Source: Bacterioplanes sanyensis (GTDB lineage: Bacteria; Pseudomonadota; Gammaproteobacteria; Pseudomonadales; Oceanobacteraceae). Taken from it: DNA of 64,000 nucleotides. The notes under the pieces are model-generated. The model did no database searches, was not told the DNA's origin, and worked only from the letters and a program-made list of their open reading frames with translations. Shown here in pieces: positions 18,149 to 25,796 of this stretch. The stretch is from contig NZ_BMYY01000001.1 in assembly GCF_014652515.1 (NCBI RefSeq), forward strand, positions 587,133-651,132, given 5' to 3'. The first letter of the stretch is position 1, and each line of letters begins with the position of its first letter. The translations under genes were made by a program, and so were the position numbers.

Positions 18149-20212
18149 CTAGGGCAACTCGTCATGCCGTTGCTTCAGCCATTGCATCAGTGCCGATTGA
18201 ATCTGATCTTGGGTAAAGGGTTTGCCGATAAAGTCGTCCATGCCGGCATTGAGGCAGGCGTGACGTTCACTGTCGCCACTCAGCCCAGTTAGAGCCAAAA
18301 TGGGCGTGGCTTGATTGAGGGAGGTCTCGCGAATTTGGCGAGTGGCTTCAAAGCCATCCATTACCGGCATCTGACAATCCATCAAGATCAAATCGTAGGG
18401 GCGTTGGCGCGCCATCTCTAACGCATGTAAGCCATTGTCGGCGAGTTGCGTTTCAACCCCCAAGTTTTTCAAAAAGCGTTGGCACAGCATGCGACTGATG
18501 GTGTTGTCTTCCGCTACCAGTACCGTCCAATGCGGGCGATGTTGGTTGGGTAGCTGGCAGTGTTCGGCCAGTGACAGTAGCAGTTGGGTGCTGTTCCAGT
18601 TGGCTGGCAGTCCAGAGTCATGACCCAGTACTAAGATTCCGGGTTGGTCGGCCAGAACAGGGTCGTCGGTTATGAGGTAAGCGTCTGGGGTCTCGGCGTT
18701 TGGGGTAGCGTCACTGTATTGGTAGGCTAGCTGCCAGCTCTGCAGCAGTGGCTCGAGCTTATCGCGCAGGCGACTGCTGTTGATGCGCAGTTGCAGTTGT
18801 GGGCAGTGCTGGCGAATGCCACTCAGCAGGGCTTGTTGGCTACGGCAAGGTAGGCGCCAGCTCAGTGGCGTTAATGATTCGGGCTGCCAGTTCAGTTGGC
18901 CTTGTTGGTGTTCGGCGATGTAGCGATAGGCATGTAAGCCAGGCAGTCTTTGCCCCTCTAAGTGGATTAGGTCTTCCTCTAGCTGCTGCGGTCGATTGAG
19001 GGTGGCGCTATGAAGTTGATACAGCAAAAACTCGCCTTGATCGTCGCTCTCTAGACTGACGCTGAGGGTAAGGCTGGAGGCGCTGACGCTGGCCAGTAGG
19101 GTGGTGAGCGGCGCTAGCAGGCCTTGATGCAGCTGGGTGGCCAGTAGTACTTCTTCGTCGCTGGCTTCAATGCCAGAGACTGGGGTTGGGTACAGGCCTT
19201 GCTGGTTGAGTAAACGAGTCACCCACTCGTTAACTGGGGTGGCCAGGTCCTCGGAGTCTGCAGGTGTTTGCATTTGCTCTAGCCAGCGCACAAGTTGCAG
19301 GTCTGACTGCAGTTGGCGACGGTCTATGGCTTGATCGCTGGCGGTGAGTTGTGTCACAACTCCATCCAATAAGCGTTGGCGCGCGCGGCTAAGAGGCGTA
19401 TCGCTATTGCGCAATTGTTTTTGTGCGTCGTTTAGGGCCAAGTTGCGCCGTCTTACCAGCTGTTCGAGCTTGGCGGAGTAGTCAGCGACTTGTGCTTCCG
19501 CCCGCCGCTGCGCTTGAATTTCGGCGCTGAGCTTGGTGAGTAGCCGATGAAAAGCGCGGCTGAGGCTGCCGATCTCATCACTGCGTTGGCTATCAAACTG
19601 CTGCAATAACTCGTCGCTTAACGGTTGGCCATGAATGCGCTCGGCGCGCTGAGTCAGTATGGCCAGCGGTTTGGCTAACAGGCGATAGTGGCTAGCGTAG
19701 ATAAAGCCTGTCACCAATAAGCACAATAACAGGGTGTAGCTCAGTGCCTGAGTGGCGGTTTGTCGAAATTCGATGATAAAGGGGCAAAGATCTGTTCGCA
19801 TCACCACCTTGCCGACCGGCAGATTGCGATGTTGCAAGTTGGCCACTTGCACATCACGAGTTTCTAATAAGGCATGTTCAATGCTGGTGATCGAACAGTT
19901 GGGGGCGCGGCTTGCATGGGCCAGTTCAGCCCCTGTGCTGTCTATGACCGAGACGATCAGTGCCGCTGGGTGTTGAATGAGGCCTTCTGCCAGCTGCTGA
20001 TTGAGGCGGTCGTTATAGTTGAAGGTGGCCAGACTAAAGGCGGGTAGATTGGCGCGCAGTAACTGTTGTGGTTCGCTGTTGAGCTGCTGGCGCAGCTTAT
20101 GGGTCGTCTGGTAAAGACTAAACAGGCTGAGTACCACACTAATTGCTAATAACAGTAGGCTGACCCAAAGGGCGGTGCGCCGGGCAATCTTGTTATTGAT
20201 GCGGCGAAACAT
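18149..20212 (-). CDS. SagS-like membrane hybrid sensor with degenerate kinase core
   Basis: A 687-residue sensor protein. Order: membrane helix (residues about 13-33), periplasmic domain of about 130 residues, second helix (about 155-175), HAMP linker (RLLAKPLAILTQRAERI), a coiled coil, a region where the histidine kinase should be, and a C-terminal receiver domain with VLVAEDNTISRM, phospho-acceptor Asp in LILMDCQMPVMDG, and Lys in GKPFTQ. In the kinase region no H-box with a His-Glu pair and no N- or G-box are seen, so it may not autophosphorylate. Neighbouring OspR-type regulator and its place match SagS of Pseudomonas. Input ligand unknown. Confidence 0.8.
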   Translation of the reverse strand: MFRRINNKIARRTALWVSLLLLAISVVLSLFSLYQTTHKLRQQLNSEPQQLLRANLPAFSLATFNYNDRLNQQLAEGLIQHPAALIVSVIDSTGAELAHASRAPNCSITSIEHALLETRDVQVANLQHRNLPVGKVVMRTDLCPFIIEFRQTATQALSYTLLLCLLVTGFIYASHYRLLAKPLAILTQRAERIHGQPLSDELLQQFDSQRSDEIGSLSRAFHRLLTKLSAEIQAQRRAEAQVADYSAKLEQLVRRRNLALNDAQKQLRNSDTPLSRARQRLLDGVVTQLTASDQAIDRRQLQSDLQLVRWLEQMQTPADSEDLATPVNEWVTRLLNQQGLYPTPVSGIEASDEEVLLATQLHQGLLAPLTTLLASVSASSLTLSVSLESDDQGEFLLYQLHSATLNRPQQLEEDLIHLEGQRLPGLHAYRYIAEHQQGQLNWQPESLTPLSWRLPCRSQQALLSGIRQHCPQLQLRINSSRLRDKLEPLLQSWQLAYQYSDATPNAETPDAYLITDDPVLADQPGILVLGHDSGLPANWNSTQLLLSLAEHCQLPNQHRPHWTVLVAEDNTISRMLCQRFLKNLGVETQLADNGLHALEMARQRPYDLILMDCQMPVMDGFEATRQIRETSLNQATPILALTGLSGDSERHACLNAGMDDFIGKPFTQDQIQSALMQWLKQRHDELP

Positions 20213-20283
20213 AGTGGGGAGGCATCCGTCGTTGAAGTCTGAGCCGTTTAGGCATGGCTCATCCTAGCCCTATGCTGGCTGGC

Positions 20284-21030
20284 TTAAAAGTGTTTCTTTT
20301 TCCAGGCGTCTTCCTCTTCCTCCAGCTCTTGTGCGCCGGCTTCCAAACGTGACGGCCCAGCTTCAGGTGCGTGCTGCAGTTGCGCGGTTTTCAGATCCTG
20401 CTGCAGTTGTTGTAACGCTTGCTGCAGGGCAGGTACATCATCGCGGTTGTTTTTCATCAATGCCGACGCTTTATCGACAAAGCGCACCGCGCGTGAAGGG
20501 CTGTTCATTTGTAGGGCGGCTCGTGCTTTGCTTTCGTAAACGCCAAAACACACTCTTAGATTGAGTATGCGTGCCTCACGCGCAATGGTTGTGGCGCTGC
20601 TTTGATCCAATTTTTGCTGGCGATAGGCCTTGCGTACCAGAGTCAGTAAGTGGCGCGTTTGCTCACTAAATTGCTGCGCTGTTTTAGTTTCTGTGGGTAG
20701 AGCAGGTCGTTTAGTGGACGGCTGGCTCTCCAAAATTTCATGGGCCAGTACCAGGCTGCGCTTGATGGCTTGGTTAGGTTTGATCGCCAATGCGGTGAGT
20801 TGTTGGTGACAGTCGACAATATGGTGTGCAGCAAGATGTCGGGCGGCTTCGCTTAAATGTGGGCCCAGCACGCTTAATACATTGGCTTGCTGAAACATAT
20901 CATCCGTTAGGGCGACGGCCTTGCGTGCCTGTTCTAAGCGCTGTTGTTCCCGCCAGCGCAAAAAGCCCAATGCAGCCACGCCTGCCAAGGCAACGATGGA
21001 TGCCAGAATTACCAGTCCAACTGTGGACAT
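20284..21030 (-). CDS. Membrane-anchored helical protein, unknown function
   Basis: A 248-residue protein with one N-terminal membrane helix (residues about 4-24, ending LGFLRWREQQRL) and a long, mostly helical, Gln/Ala-rich cytoplasmic part that ends in an acidic and lysine-rich tail (EEEEDAWKKKHF). No enzyme motif. ATG 21030 lies 12 bases after AAGGA; ATG 21042 has the same motif directly against it and is less likely. It is 71 bases upstream of the hybrid sensor gene on the same strand and may be co-transcribed. Confidence 0.6.
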   Translation of the reverse strand: MSTVGLVILASIVALAGVAALGFLRWREQQRLEQARKAVALTDDMFQQANVLSVLGPHLSEAARHLAAHHIVDCHQQLTALAIKPNQAIKRSLVLAHEILESQPSTKRPALPTETKTAQQFSEQTRHLLTLVRKAYRQQKLDQSSATTIAREARILNLRVCFGVYESKARAALQMNSPSRAVRFVDKASALMKNNRDDVPALQQALQQLQQDLKTAQLQHAPEAGPSRLEAGAQELEEEEDAWKKKHF

Positions 21031-21134
21031 AACGATCGCCATTCCTTCGAAGTTCTATCGCAGTGCCTTAGTGTAGCCGTCGGCGAAGTAAAAGGCTGCA
21101 TCGAAAAAAATGATAAAAAAGTGAGGGCAGGGGG

Positions 21135-21163
21135 TTGACGACCGCCATGACCGAACCTAGAAT
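21135..21163 (+). promoter_or_regulatory. Promoter of the first tRNA-Glu/Gly operon
   Basis: TTGACG (21135-21140), a 17-base spacer and TAGAAT (21158-21163) form a near-consensus sigma70 promoter. The next bases (GCGCGCTCC) are a GC-rich discriminator of the kind that puts stable-RNA promoters under stringent control. tRNA-Glu begins 21 bases after the -10 box. Confidence 0.85.
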
Positions 21164-21183
21164 GCGCGCTCCTTGATTGAGAC

Positions 21184-21259
21184 GTCCCCATCGTCTAGAG
21201 GCCTAGGACACCGCCCTTTCACGGCGGTAACAGGGGTTCGAATCCCCTTGGGGATGCCA
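21184..21259 (+). tRNA. tRNA-Glu(TTC), copy 1
   Basis: A 76-base cloverleaf with encoded CCA, anticodon TTC in CCCTTTCACGG, and T-loop GGTTCGAATCC. The first acceptor pair is G-U. It is nearly identical to E. coli tRNA-Glu. Confidence 0.97.
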
Positions 21260-21283
21260 TCTTCTTTTGAAGATGCATTAAGT

Positions 21284-21359
21284 GCGGGAATAGCTCAGTT
21301 GGTAGAGCACAACCTTGCCAAGGTTGGGGTCGCGAGTTCGAATCTCGTTTCCCGCTCCA
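21284..21359 (+). tRNA. tRNA-Gly(GCC), copy 1
   Basis: A 76-base cloverleaf with encoded CCA; acceptor GCGGGAA pairs with TTCCCGC, anticodon GCC in CCTTGCCAAGG, T-loop GTTCGAATC. It follows tRNA-Glu after 24 bases, in the same transcript. Confidence 0.97.
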
Positions 21360-21412
21360 GTTCAAGTTTTGAATTGGAACAGTAGAGGGTAAGGCTAGAT
21401 TGACGCGACCAT

Positions 21413-21458
21413 GGTCGCGAGCTGGAATGCAAGCCCAGTCAATCTCTTTCCCGCTCCA
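21413..21458 (+). pseudogene. Decayed tRNA-Gly 3' half with inserted terminator fragment
   Basis: GGTCGCGAG (21413-21421), then 21 foreign bases, then TCTCTTTCCCGCTCCA (21443-21458) match the T-arm and acceptor end of tRNA-Gly, with the T-loop replaced. The foreign part contains AAGCCCAGTCAA, the left arm of the terminator found behind the intact copies. A 14-bp palindrome GCGACCATGGTCGC (21405-21418) overlaps it. The stretch 21360-21535 has no other gene. Confidence 0.7.
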
Positions 21459-21535
21459 ACTCAAAATATGAGTGGAGTAGCGCAAGCTAAGCGTTTGCAA
21501 TCAGGAAAGCAGCACTAGGCGCTGCAATACGGTGT

Positions 21536-21611
21536 GTCCCCATCGTCTAGAGGCCTAGGACACCGCCCTTTCACGGCGGTAACAGGGGTTCGAATCCCCT
21601 TGGGGATGCCA
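21536..21611 (+). tRNA. tRNA-Glu(TTC), copy 2
   Basis: Identical to the copy at 21184-21259, with encoded CCA. No separate promoter was recognised, so it is probably transcribed from the promoter at 21135. Confidence 0.97.
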
Positions 21612-21614
21612 CAT

Positions 21615-21690
21615 GCGGGAATAGCTCAGTTGGTAGAGCACAACCTTGCCAAGGTTGGGGTCGCGAGTTCGAATCTCGTTTCCCGCTCCA
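21615..21690 (+). tRNA. tRNA-Gly(GCC), copy 2
   Basis: Identical to the copy at 21284-21359; only three bases separate it from the preceding tRNA-Glu. A strong terminator follows. Confidence 0.97.
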
Positions 21691-21697
21691 GATTTAG

Positions 21698-21732
21698 AAG
21701 CCCAGTCAAGCAATTGACTGGGCTTTTTTATT
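21698..21732 (+). terminator. Terminator of the first tRNA operon
   Basis: Perfect 12-bp stem AAGCCCAGTCAA / TTGACTGGGCTT with loop GCAA, followed by TTTTATT. The same terminator recurs 675 bases later. Confidence 0.93.
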
Positions 21733-21734
21733 GG

Positions 21735-21965
21735 TCGCGGAGTTGGTCGGCATCATCCTGATACCGACCCTTCGGGCTCGCTGCGCTCTCGCAAAAATGC
21801 TCCCGGCATTTTGGTGTCGGTATCGTACCTGTACCGCCCCTTCGGGCTCGCTGCGCTCTCGCAAAAATGCTCCCGGCATTTTGGTGTCGGTATCGTACCT
21901 GTACCGACACTTCGGGCTCGCTCCGCGCTCGCAAAAATGCTCCCGGCATTTTTGGCCCGCTCCAA
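21735..21965 (+). repeat. 70-bp tandem repeat array 1 (three units)
   Basis: Units beginning TTCGGGCTCG start at 21771, 21841 and 21911, exactly 70 bases apart and nearly identical. Each unit holds a hairpin AAAAATGC / GCATTTTT around TCCCG, a GC-rich CTCGCTGCGCTCTCGC block, and a second hairpin TCGGTA / TACCGA. The last unit ends in CCCGCTCCA (21956-21964), the 3' end of tRNA-Gly. Minus-strand reading frames across it stay open only because of the repetition; no gene is called. Confidence 0.85.
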
Positions 21966-21970
21966 ATTCT

Positions 21971-22003
21971 AAAAAGTCGATTCAGAAATGAGTCGGCTTT
22001 TTT
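21971..22003 (+). terminator. Terminator after repeat array 1
   Basis: Stem AAAAAGTCGATTCA / TGAGTCGGCTTTTTT around loop GAAA, seven bases behind the tRNA-Gly-like CCCGCTCCA. It looks like the terminator of a lost tRNA-Gly copy. Bases 22004-22162 show nothing recognisable. Confidence 0.75.
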
Positions 22004-22162
22004 CGTTTCTGGGTTTTGAGTTTGTGCATGGGAGTTGGCAGCGTCGAAGACATCCGCTAGCACAATCACAACCAAGGGGGCTCTCATTGGAGGGGGTTGC
22101 TTGGGTCATGACGTTTTGCCAGGCGGGTGTTGCAAGATGCGTAACTTTTTTCAAAAAAAGTG

Positions 22163-22190
22163 TTGCAAATCAAATAGATGAAGGTATCAT
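22163..22190 (+). promoter_or_regulatory. Promoter of the second tRNA-Glu/Gly operon
   Basis: TTGCAA (22163-22168), 16-base spacer, TATCAT (22185-22190), then GC-rich GCACGGC. tRNA-Glu copy 3 starts 21 bases after the -10 box, the same distance as at the first operon. Confidence 0.7.
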
Positions 22191-22210
22191 GCACGGCATC
22201 TAAGCGATGC

Positions 22211-22286
22211 GTCCCCATCGTCTAGAGGCCTAGGACACCGCCCTTTCACGGCGGTAACAGGGGTTCGAATCCCCTTGGGGATGCCA
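22211..22286 (+). tRNA. tRNA-Glu(TTC), copy 3
   Basis: Identical to the other two copies. It begins exactly 675 bases after copy 2, and the block from here through the terminator duplicates 21536-21770. Confidence 0.97.
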
Positions 22287-22289
22287 TTT

Positions 22290-22365
22290 GCGGGAATAGC
22301 TCAGTTGGTAGAGCACAACCTTGCCAAGGTTGGGGTCGCGAGTTCGAATCTCGTTTCCCGCTCCA
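22290..22365 (+). tRNA. tRNA-Gly(GCC), copy 3
   Basis: Identical to the other two copies, three bases behind tRNA-Glu copy 3. Confidence 0.97.
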
Positions 22366-22372
22366 GATTTAG

Positions 22373-22407
22373 AAGCCCAGTCAAGCAATTGACTGGGCTT
22401 TTTTATT
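22373..22407 (+). terminator. Terminator of the second tRNA operon
   Basis: Same 12-bp stem (AAGCCCAGTCAA / TTGACTGGGCTT, loop GCAA) and T-rich tail as at 21698-21732. Confidence 0.93.
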
Positions 22408-22410
22408 GGT

Positions 22411-22710
22411 CGCGGAGTTGGTCGGCATCGTCCTGATACCGACCCTTCGGGCTCGCGGCGCTCTCGCAAAAATGCTCCCGGCATTTTAGTGTCGGTATCG
22501 TCCCTGTACCGACCCTTCGGGCTCGCTGTGCTCTCGCAAAAATGCTCCCGGCATTTTTGTGTCGGCATCGTCCTGATACCGACCCTTCGGGCTCGCTGTG
22601 CTCTCGCAAAAATGCTCCCGGCATTTTGGTGTCGGTATCGTCCCTGTACCGCCCCTTCGGGCTCGCTGCGCTCTCGCAAAAATGCTCCCGGCATTTTTGT
22701 CCCGCTCCCG
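22411..22710 (+). repeat. 70-bp tandem repeat array 2 (four units)
   Basis: The same unit as in array 1; starts of TTCGGGCTCG at 22446, 22516, 22586 and 22656, again exactly 70 bases apart. It ends in CCCGCTCC (22701-22708), the tRNA-Gly tail without the final A. Single-base differences between units (for example GCGGCG, CTGTGC, CTGCGC in the GC block) show they have diverged a little. Confidence 0.85.
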
Positions 22711-22782
22711 GTCTTAAAAAGCAGTGCAAAGTCAGCCTGCAACAGTCTGGTGTGGCAGAGCGGCTGGTATTCACTGTGGCCT

Positions 22783-23208
22783 TTAGCTATCCTGCGCCGC
22801 CTGGCCTGACTGGGCATCATTAAACAGCTGCTGTTTAGCACTGGCGCGGTCGAATGGTTGCTGTTGCGCCTCGGCTTCCGCTTCTTGCTCATCTAATTGC
22901 TGAAAGCGCTCAATTTCCTCATCAGTGAGGGTGTGCAGGCAGCTGCCGCCAAAGAACCAGAAGATGTCTCGGTCAATGGCCGGCACCAGTTGTGGCTGGT
23001 GGGTGGCGATATTGCTCAGCCAGTCTTGGCCAAGTTCATAGGCGCTGGGAGCCTTCTGTTGCAGTGCCTGGATGACGTCCTCAAGTGCGGTTAGCGTATC
23101 TTGGCTCAGGGCTTCGCTGGCGCGTTGCAGGCGCTGTTGCAGCTGCAGCAGCAGCTCTAAATGGTATTGCGAACGCGGACTTAATTGATTTGACATAGGT
23201 ACAGTCAT
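22783..23208 (-). CDS. Conserved hypothetical protein
   Basis: A 141-residue soluble protein: helical N-terminal half rich in Leu and Gln, a core with RDIFWFFGGSCLHTLTDEEIERFQQLDE, and a Gln/Ala-rich tail. No family function recognised. Its ATG (23208) overlaps the ATG of the divergent ABC ATPase gene (23207), so the two start codons share bases and their promoters must lie inside each other's coding sequence. CCGGAG lies two bases upstream of this ATG; an in-frame ATG at 23196 is an alternative. Confidence 0.65.
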   Translation of the reverse strand: MTVPMSNQLSPRSQYHLELLLQLQQRLQRASEALSQDTLTALEDVIQALQQKAPSAYELGQDWLSNIATHQPQLVPAIDRDIFWFFGGSCLHTLTDEEIERFQQLDEQEAEAEAQQQPFDRASAKQQLFNDAQSGQAAQDS

Positions 23209-24127
23209 GACTCCGGCATTGGAAGTGAGTTCATTACGTAAGGTCTACGCCAATGGCTTCGAGGCGTTGAAGTCCATTGACTTAAGTGTGGCGCAAGGCG
23301 ACTTTTTTGCTTTGCTCGGCCCTAACGGTGCCGGCAAGTCGACCACGCTGGGTATTGTATCGGGTCTGGTGCAAAAAACATCCGGCGCAGCCCGCATCAT
23401 GGGTTTTGATGTCAATCGCGAGTTGTACGAAGCGCGCCGCCGCTTAGGCGTAGTGCCGCAAGAGTTCAATTTTAATCAGTTCGAAAAAGTGCAGGACATC
23501 GTCACCACGCAAGCGGGCTATTTTGGCTTGCGTGCCGTTGATGCGCGCGAGCGCACGGCGGAGCTTTTAAAAGCGTTGGATCTGTGGGATAAGCGCGAGC
23601 AGCCAGCGCGCATGCTGTCGGGCGGTATGAAGCGCCGCCTGATGATTGCTCGGGCACTGGTGCATCGGCCCGAGGTGTTGATTTTGGATGAGCCCACCGC
23701 CGGAGTTGATATCGAGCTGCGCCGCTCCATGTGGCGTTTTATGCAAGAGCTTAACCGTGAGGGCGTCACCATTGTGTTGACCACCCACTATTTAGAAGAA
23801 GCTGAGCAGTTGTGTCGTAACATCGCCATTATTAATCAGGGCGATATCATTCAAAGCACCAGCACTCGCGAGCTATTGTCGACCCTGCATACCGAAACCT
23901 TTGTACTGGATTTAACCGCACCGCTGCAGCAAGTGCCGCAACTGCCAGGTTATGAGGTGGTGCAATCGGCCAGCGATGGTTTAGAAGTCACGGTTGAAAA
24001 AGGACAAGACTTAAATGCCTTGTTTCAAGTGTTGAGCGAGCATCAGGTGTTGGTGCGCAGCATGCGCACGAAATCGAACCGCTTGGAGGAGTTATTTGTG
24101 CATTTGGTTCAGGAGGGCAGGGCATGA
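23207..24127 (+). CDS. ABC transporter ATP-binding protein (ABC-2 type, YadG-like)
   Basis: Nucleotide-binding subunit of an ABC-2 exporter, 306 residues. Walker A GPNGAGKST (about residues 38-46), Q-loop near VVPQEFNFN, signature LSGGMKRR, Walker B VLILDEPTAGVD and H-loop TTHYLEEAEQL are all intact. The C-terminal 80 residues are the accessory domain common in this subgroup. It overlaps the permease gene by four bases (ATGA). Substrate is unknown. Confidence 0.93.
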   Translation: MTPALEVSSLRKVYANGFEALKSIDLSVAQGDFFALLGPNGAGKSTTLGIVSGLVQKTSGAARIMGFDVNRELYEARRRLGVVPQEFNFNQFEKVQDIVTTQAGYFGLRAVDARERTAELLKALDLWDKREQPARMLSGGMKRRLMIARALVHRPEVLILDEPTAGVDIELRRSMWRFMQELNREGVTIVLTTHYLEEAEQLCRNIAIINQGDIIQSTSTRELLSTLHTETFVLDLTAPLQQVPQLPGYEVVQSASDGLEVTVEKGQDLNALFQVLSEHQVLVRSMRTKSNRLEELFVHLVQEGRA

Positions 24128-24900
24128 GCAACTGGCAGGTTCAGCGCGTTGCGTTTAGCACCATTGTGGTGAAAGAAGTACGCCGTTTTATGCGCATTTG
24201 GCAGCAAACCTTGCTACCGCCAGCCATCACCATGACGTTGTATTTTGTGATTTTTGGCAACTTGATCGGCTCGCGCATTGGTGAGATGGGCGGGGTCGAT
24301 TATATGGCCTTTATTGTGCCTGGCCTGATTATGATGAGTGTGATCACCAACGCCTATGGCAATGTGGCGTCGTCGTTTTTTAGTAATAAATTTCAGCGCA
24401 GCGTTGAAGAAATGATGGTGGCGCCGGTGCATCCGCTGACCATTTTATTTGGCTTTGTTGCTGGCGGTGTTACGCGTGGCGTGTTGGTGGGGTTGATTGT
24501 TACCCTGTTGTCGCTGTGGTTTACCGATTTGGCGATTAACAATATCTGGGTGGTGATTTCGGTCATATTGATGTCGGCCATTGTGTTTGCTTTGGGTGGT
24601 TTTATTAACGCCATTTTCGCCACCAAATTTGACGATATTTCGATCATTCCAACCTTTGTGATCACACCGCTGACGTATTTGGGTGGCGTGTTTTACTCCA
24701 TCGACTTACTTCCGGAATTTTGGCGCGCGGTGTCGGCGCTGAATCCGATTTTGTATCTGGTCAACACCTTTCGCTACGGCGTACTTGGGGTGAGTGACGT
24801 CAACATTTTGCATGCTTATGTAATGCTGATCGGCTTTATCGTGGCATTGACGGCCATTTGTGTGTGGCTGATTCGCCGTGGTGTAGGCATGCGACAATAA
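24124..24900 (+). CDS. ABC-2 type permease (YadH-like)
   Basis: Membrane partner of the preceding ATPase: 258 residues with six predicted helices and an N-terminal cytoplasmic helix (KEVRRFMRIWQQTLLPP). The conserved ABC-2 region VTPLTYLGGVFYSIDLLP-type text (residues about 180-197) is present. Gene overlap with the ATPase implies a coupled pair that exports an unknown compound. Confidence 0.92.
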   Translation: MSNWQVQRVAFSTIVVKEVRRFMRIWQQTLLPPAITMTLYFVIFGNLIGSRIGEMGGVDYMAFIVPGLIMMSVITNAYGNVASSFFSNKFQRSVEEMMVAPVHPLTILFGFVAGGVTRGVLVGLIVTLLSLWFTDLAINNIWVVISVILMSAIVFALGGFINAIFATKFDDISIIPTFVITPLTYLGGVFYSIDLLPEFWRAVSALNPILYLVNTFRYGVLGVSDVNILHAYVMLIGFIVALTAICVWLIRRGVGMRQ

Positions 24901-24912
24901 CGGGAGAGCAAT

Positions 24913-25734
24913 ATGGCTTCGGTTCACAGTGACCACAATCCGCTTGGGCAAGCGTCCGAGTACAAAGATCAGTACGACCCGTCGTTGCTGTACCCAATTG
25001 AGCGCCAAGAAAGCTGGCAGAGCTTGGGGCAGTCACGCGATCAGGCCGGTTTTTATGGTGTTGATATTTGGAATGCCTATGAAATGTCATGGTTGAATGA
25101 GCGTGGCAAGCCCATTGTGGCGATGGCTGAGTTTCGCATTCCGGCCACCACGGCGTATTTGGTGGAGTCGAAATCCTTCAAGCTGTATTTGAACTCGTTT
25201 AATCAAACGCGTTTTGCCAGTCGTGACGAGGTGCAGCAGCGCCTGCAGCGTGATTTAAGCGCCGCCGCCGGCGGTGACGTTGGCGTGACCTTATTGGCCG
25301 TGGATCATGCGTTTCCACCGCCGCCGCCAGCCCTGTGCATTGATGAGTTGGACATTGAAGTCACGCAATACCAGCCCGATCCGAGCCTGCTGCGCTGCGC
25401 TGAAGGCCAGTTTGAAGGCTGGCTATGCAGTCATTTGCTGAAGTCCAACTGCCCGGTTACCGGCCAGCCGGACTGGGGCAGTGTGTACATTTATTATCGC
25501 GGTCAGCGCATTGATGAGGCGTCGTTGCTGAAATACATCATTTCCCTGCGCCAGCATCAGGATTTCCACGAGCAATGCGTTGAACGTACCTGGTTGGATT
25601 TGATGCGCGCTTGTCAGCCACAAGCGCTCACTGTGTATGCGCGCTATGTGCGTCGTGGTGGTTTGGATATTAACCCGCTGCGCAGCAGCGAGGCCGAGCC
25701 ACAGGCATTAAACTTTCGTTTGGCGCGGCAATAA
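24913..25734 (+). CDS. queF: NADPH-dependent 7-cyano-7-deazaguanine reductase
   Basis: Reduces preQ0 to preQ1 in queuosine biosynthesis. The 273-residue length is that of the long, two-domain (YqcD-unlike) QueF of gammaproteobacteria. The N-terminal T-fold half keeps the substrate motif ESKSFKLYLNSFNQ; the C-terminal half has the nucleophile C180 in LLKSNCPVTGQPDWGS, with Asp187 nearby. GGGAGAGCAAT precedes the ATG, and only 12 bases separate it from the ABC permease gene, so it may be read from the exporter's transcript. A shared terminator lies behind it. Confidence 0.95.
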   Translation: MASVHSDHNPLGQASEYKDQYDPSLLYPIERQESWQSLGQSRDQAGFYGVDIWNAYEMSWLNERGKPIVAMAEFRIPATTAYLVESKSFKLYLNSFNQTRFASRDEVQQRLQRDLSAAAGGDVGVTLLAVDHAFPPPPPALCIDELDIEVTQYQPDPSLLRCAEGQFEGWLCSHLLKSNCPVTGQPDWGSVYIYYRGQRIDEASLLKYIISLRQHQDFHEQCVERTWLDLMRACQPQALTVYARYVRRGGLDINPLRSSEAEPQALNFRLARQ

Positions 25735-25757
25735 AAAAGGAGGCGCTCAGCCTCCTC
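25732..25757 (-). terminator. Bidirectional terminator between queF and cyaB
   Basis: Stem AGGAGGC / GCCTCCT with loop GCTCA (25738-25756). On the minus strand it is followed by six T (from 25733-25738), making it a strong cyaB terminator; in the queF direction the T-tract is poor. Confidence 0.7.
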
Positions 25758-25796
25758 TTATTGGGTATTTTTCTAGGTGCGCTAGGTCTAGCTGCT

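Noticed and set aside
21735..22710. CRISPR array
   Set aside because: The 70-bp units are continuous, with no variable spacers between them, and no cas genes are near.
22230..22892. Long minus-strand reading frames across the 70-bp arrays and tRNA genes
   Set aside because: All frames on one strand stay open because the same repeat lacks stops; the peptides repeat every 70 bases in shifting frames and run through tRNA genes.
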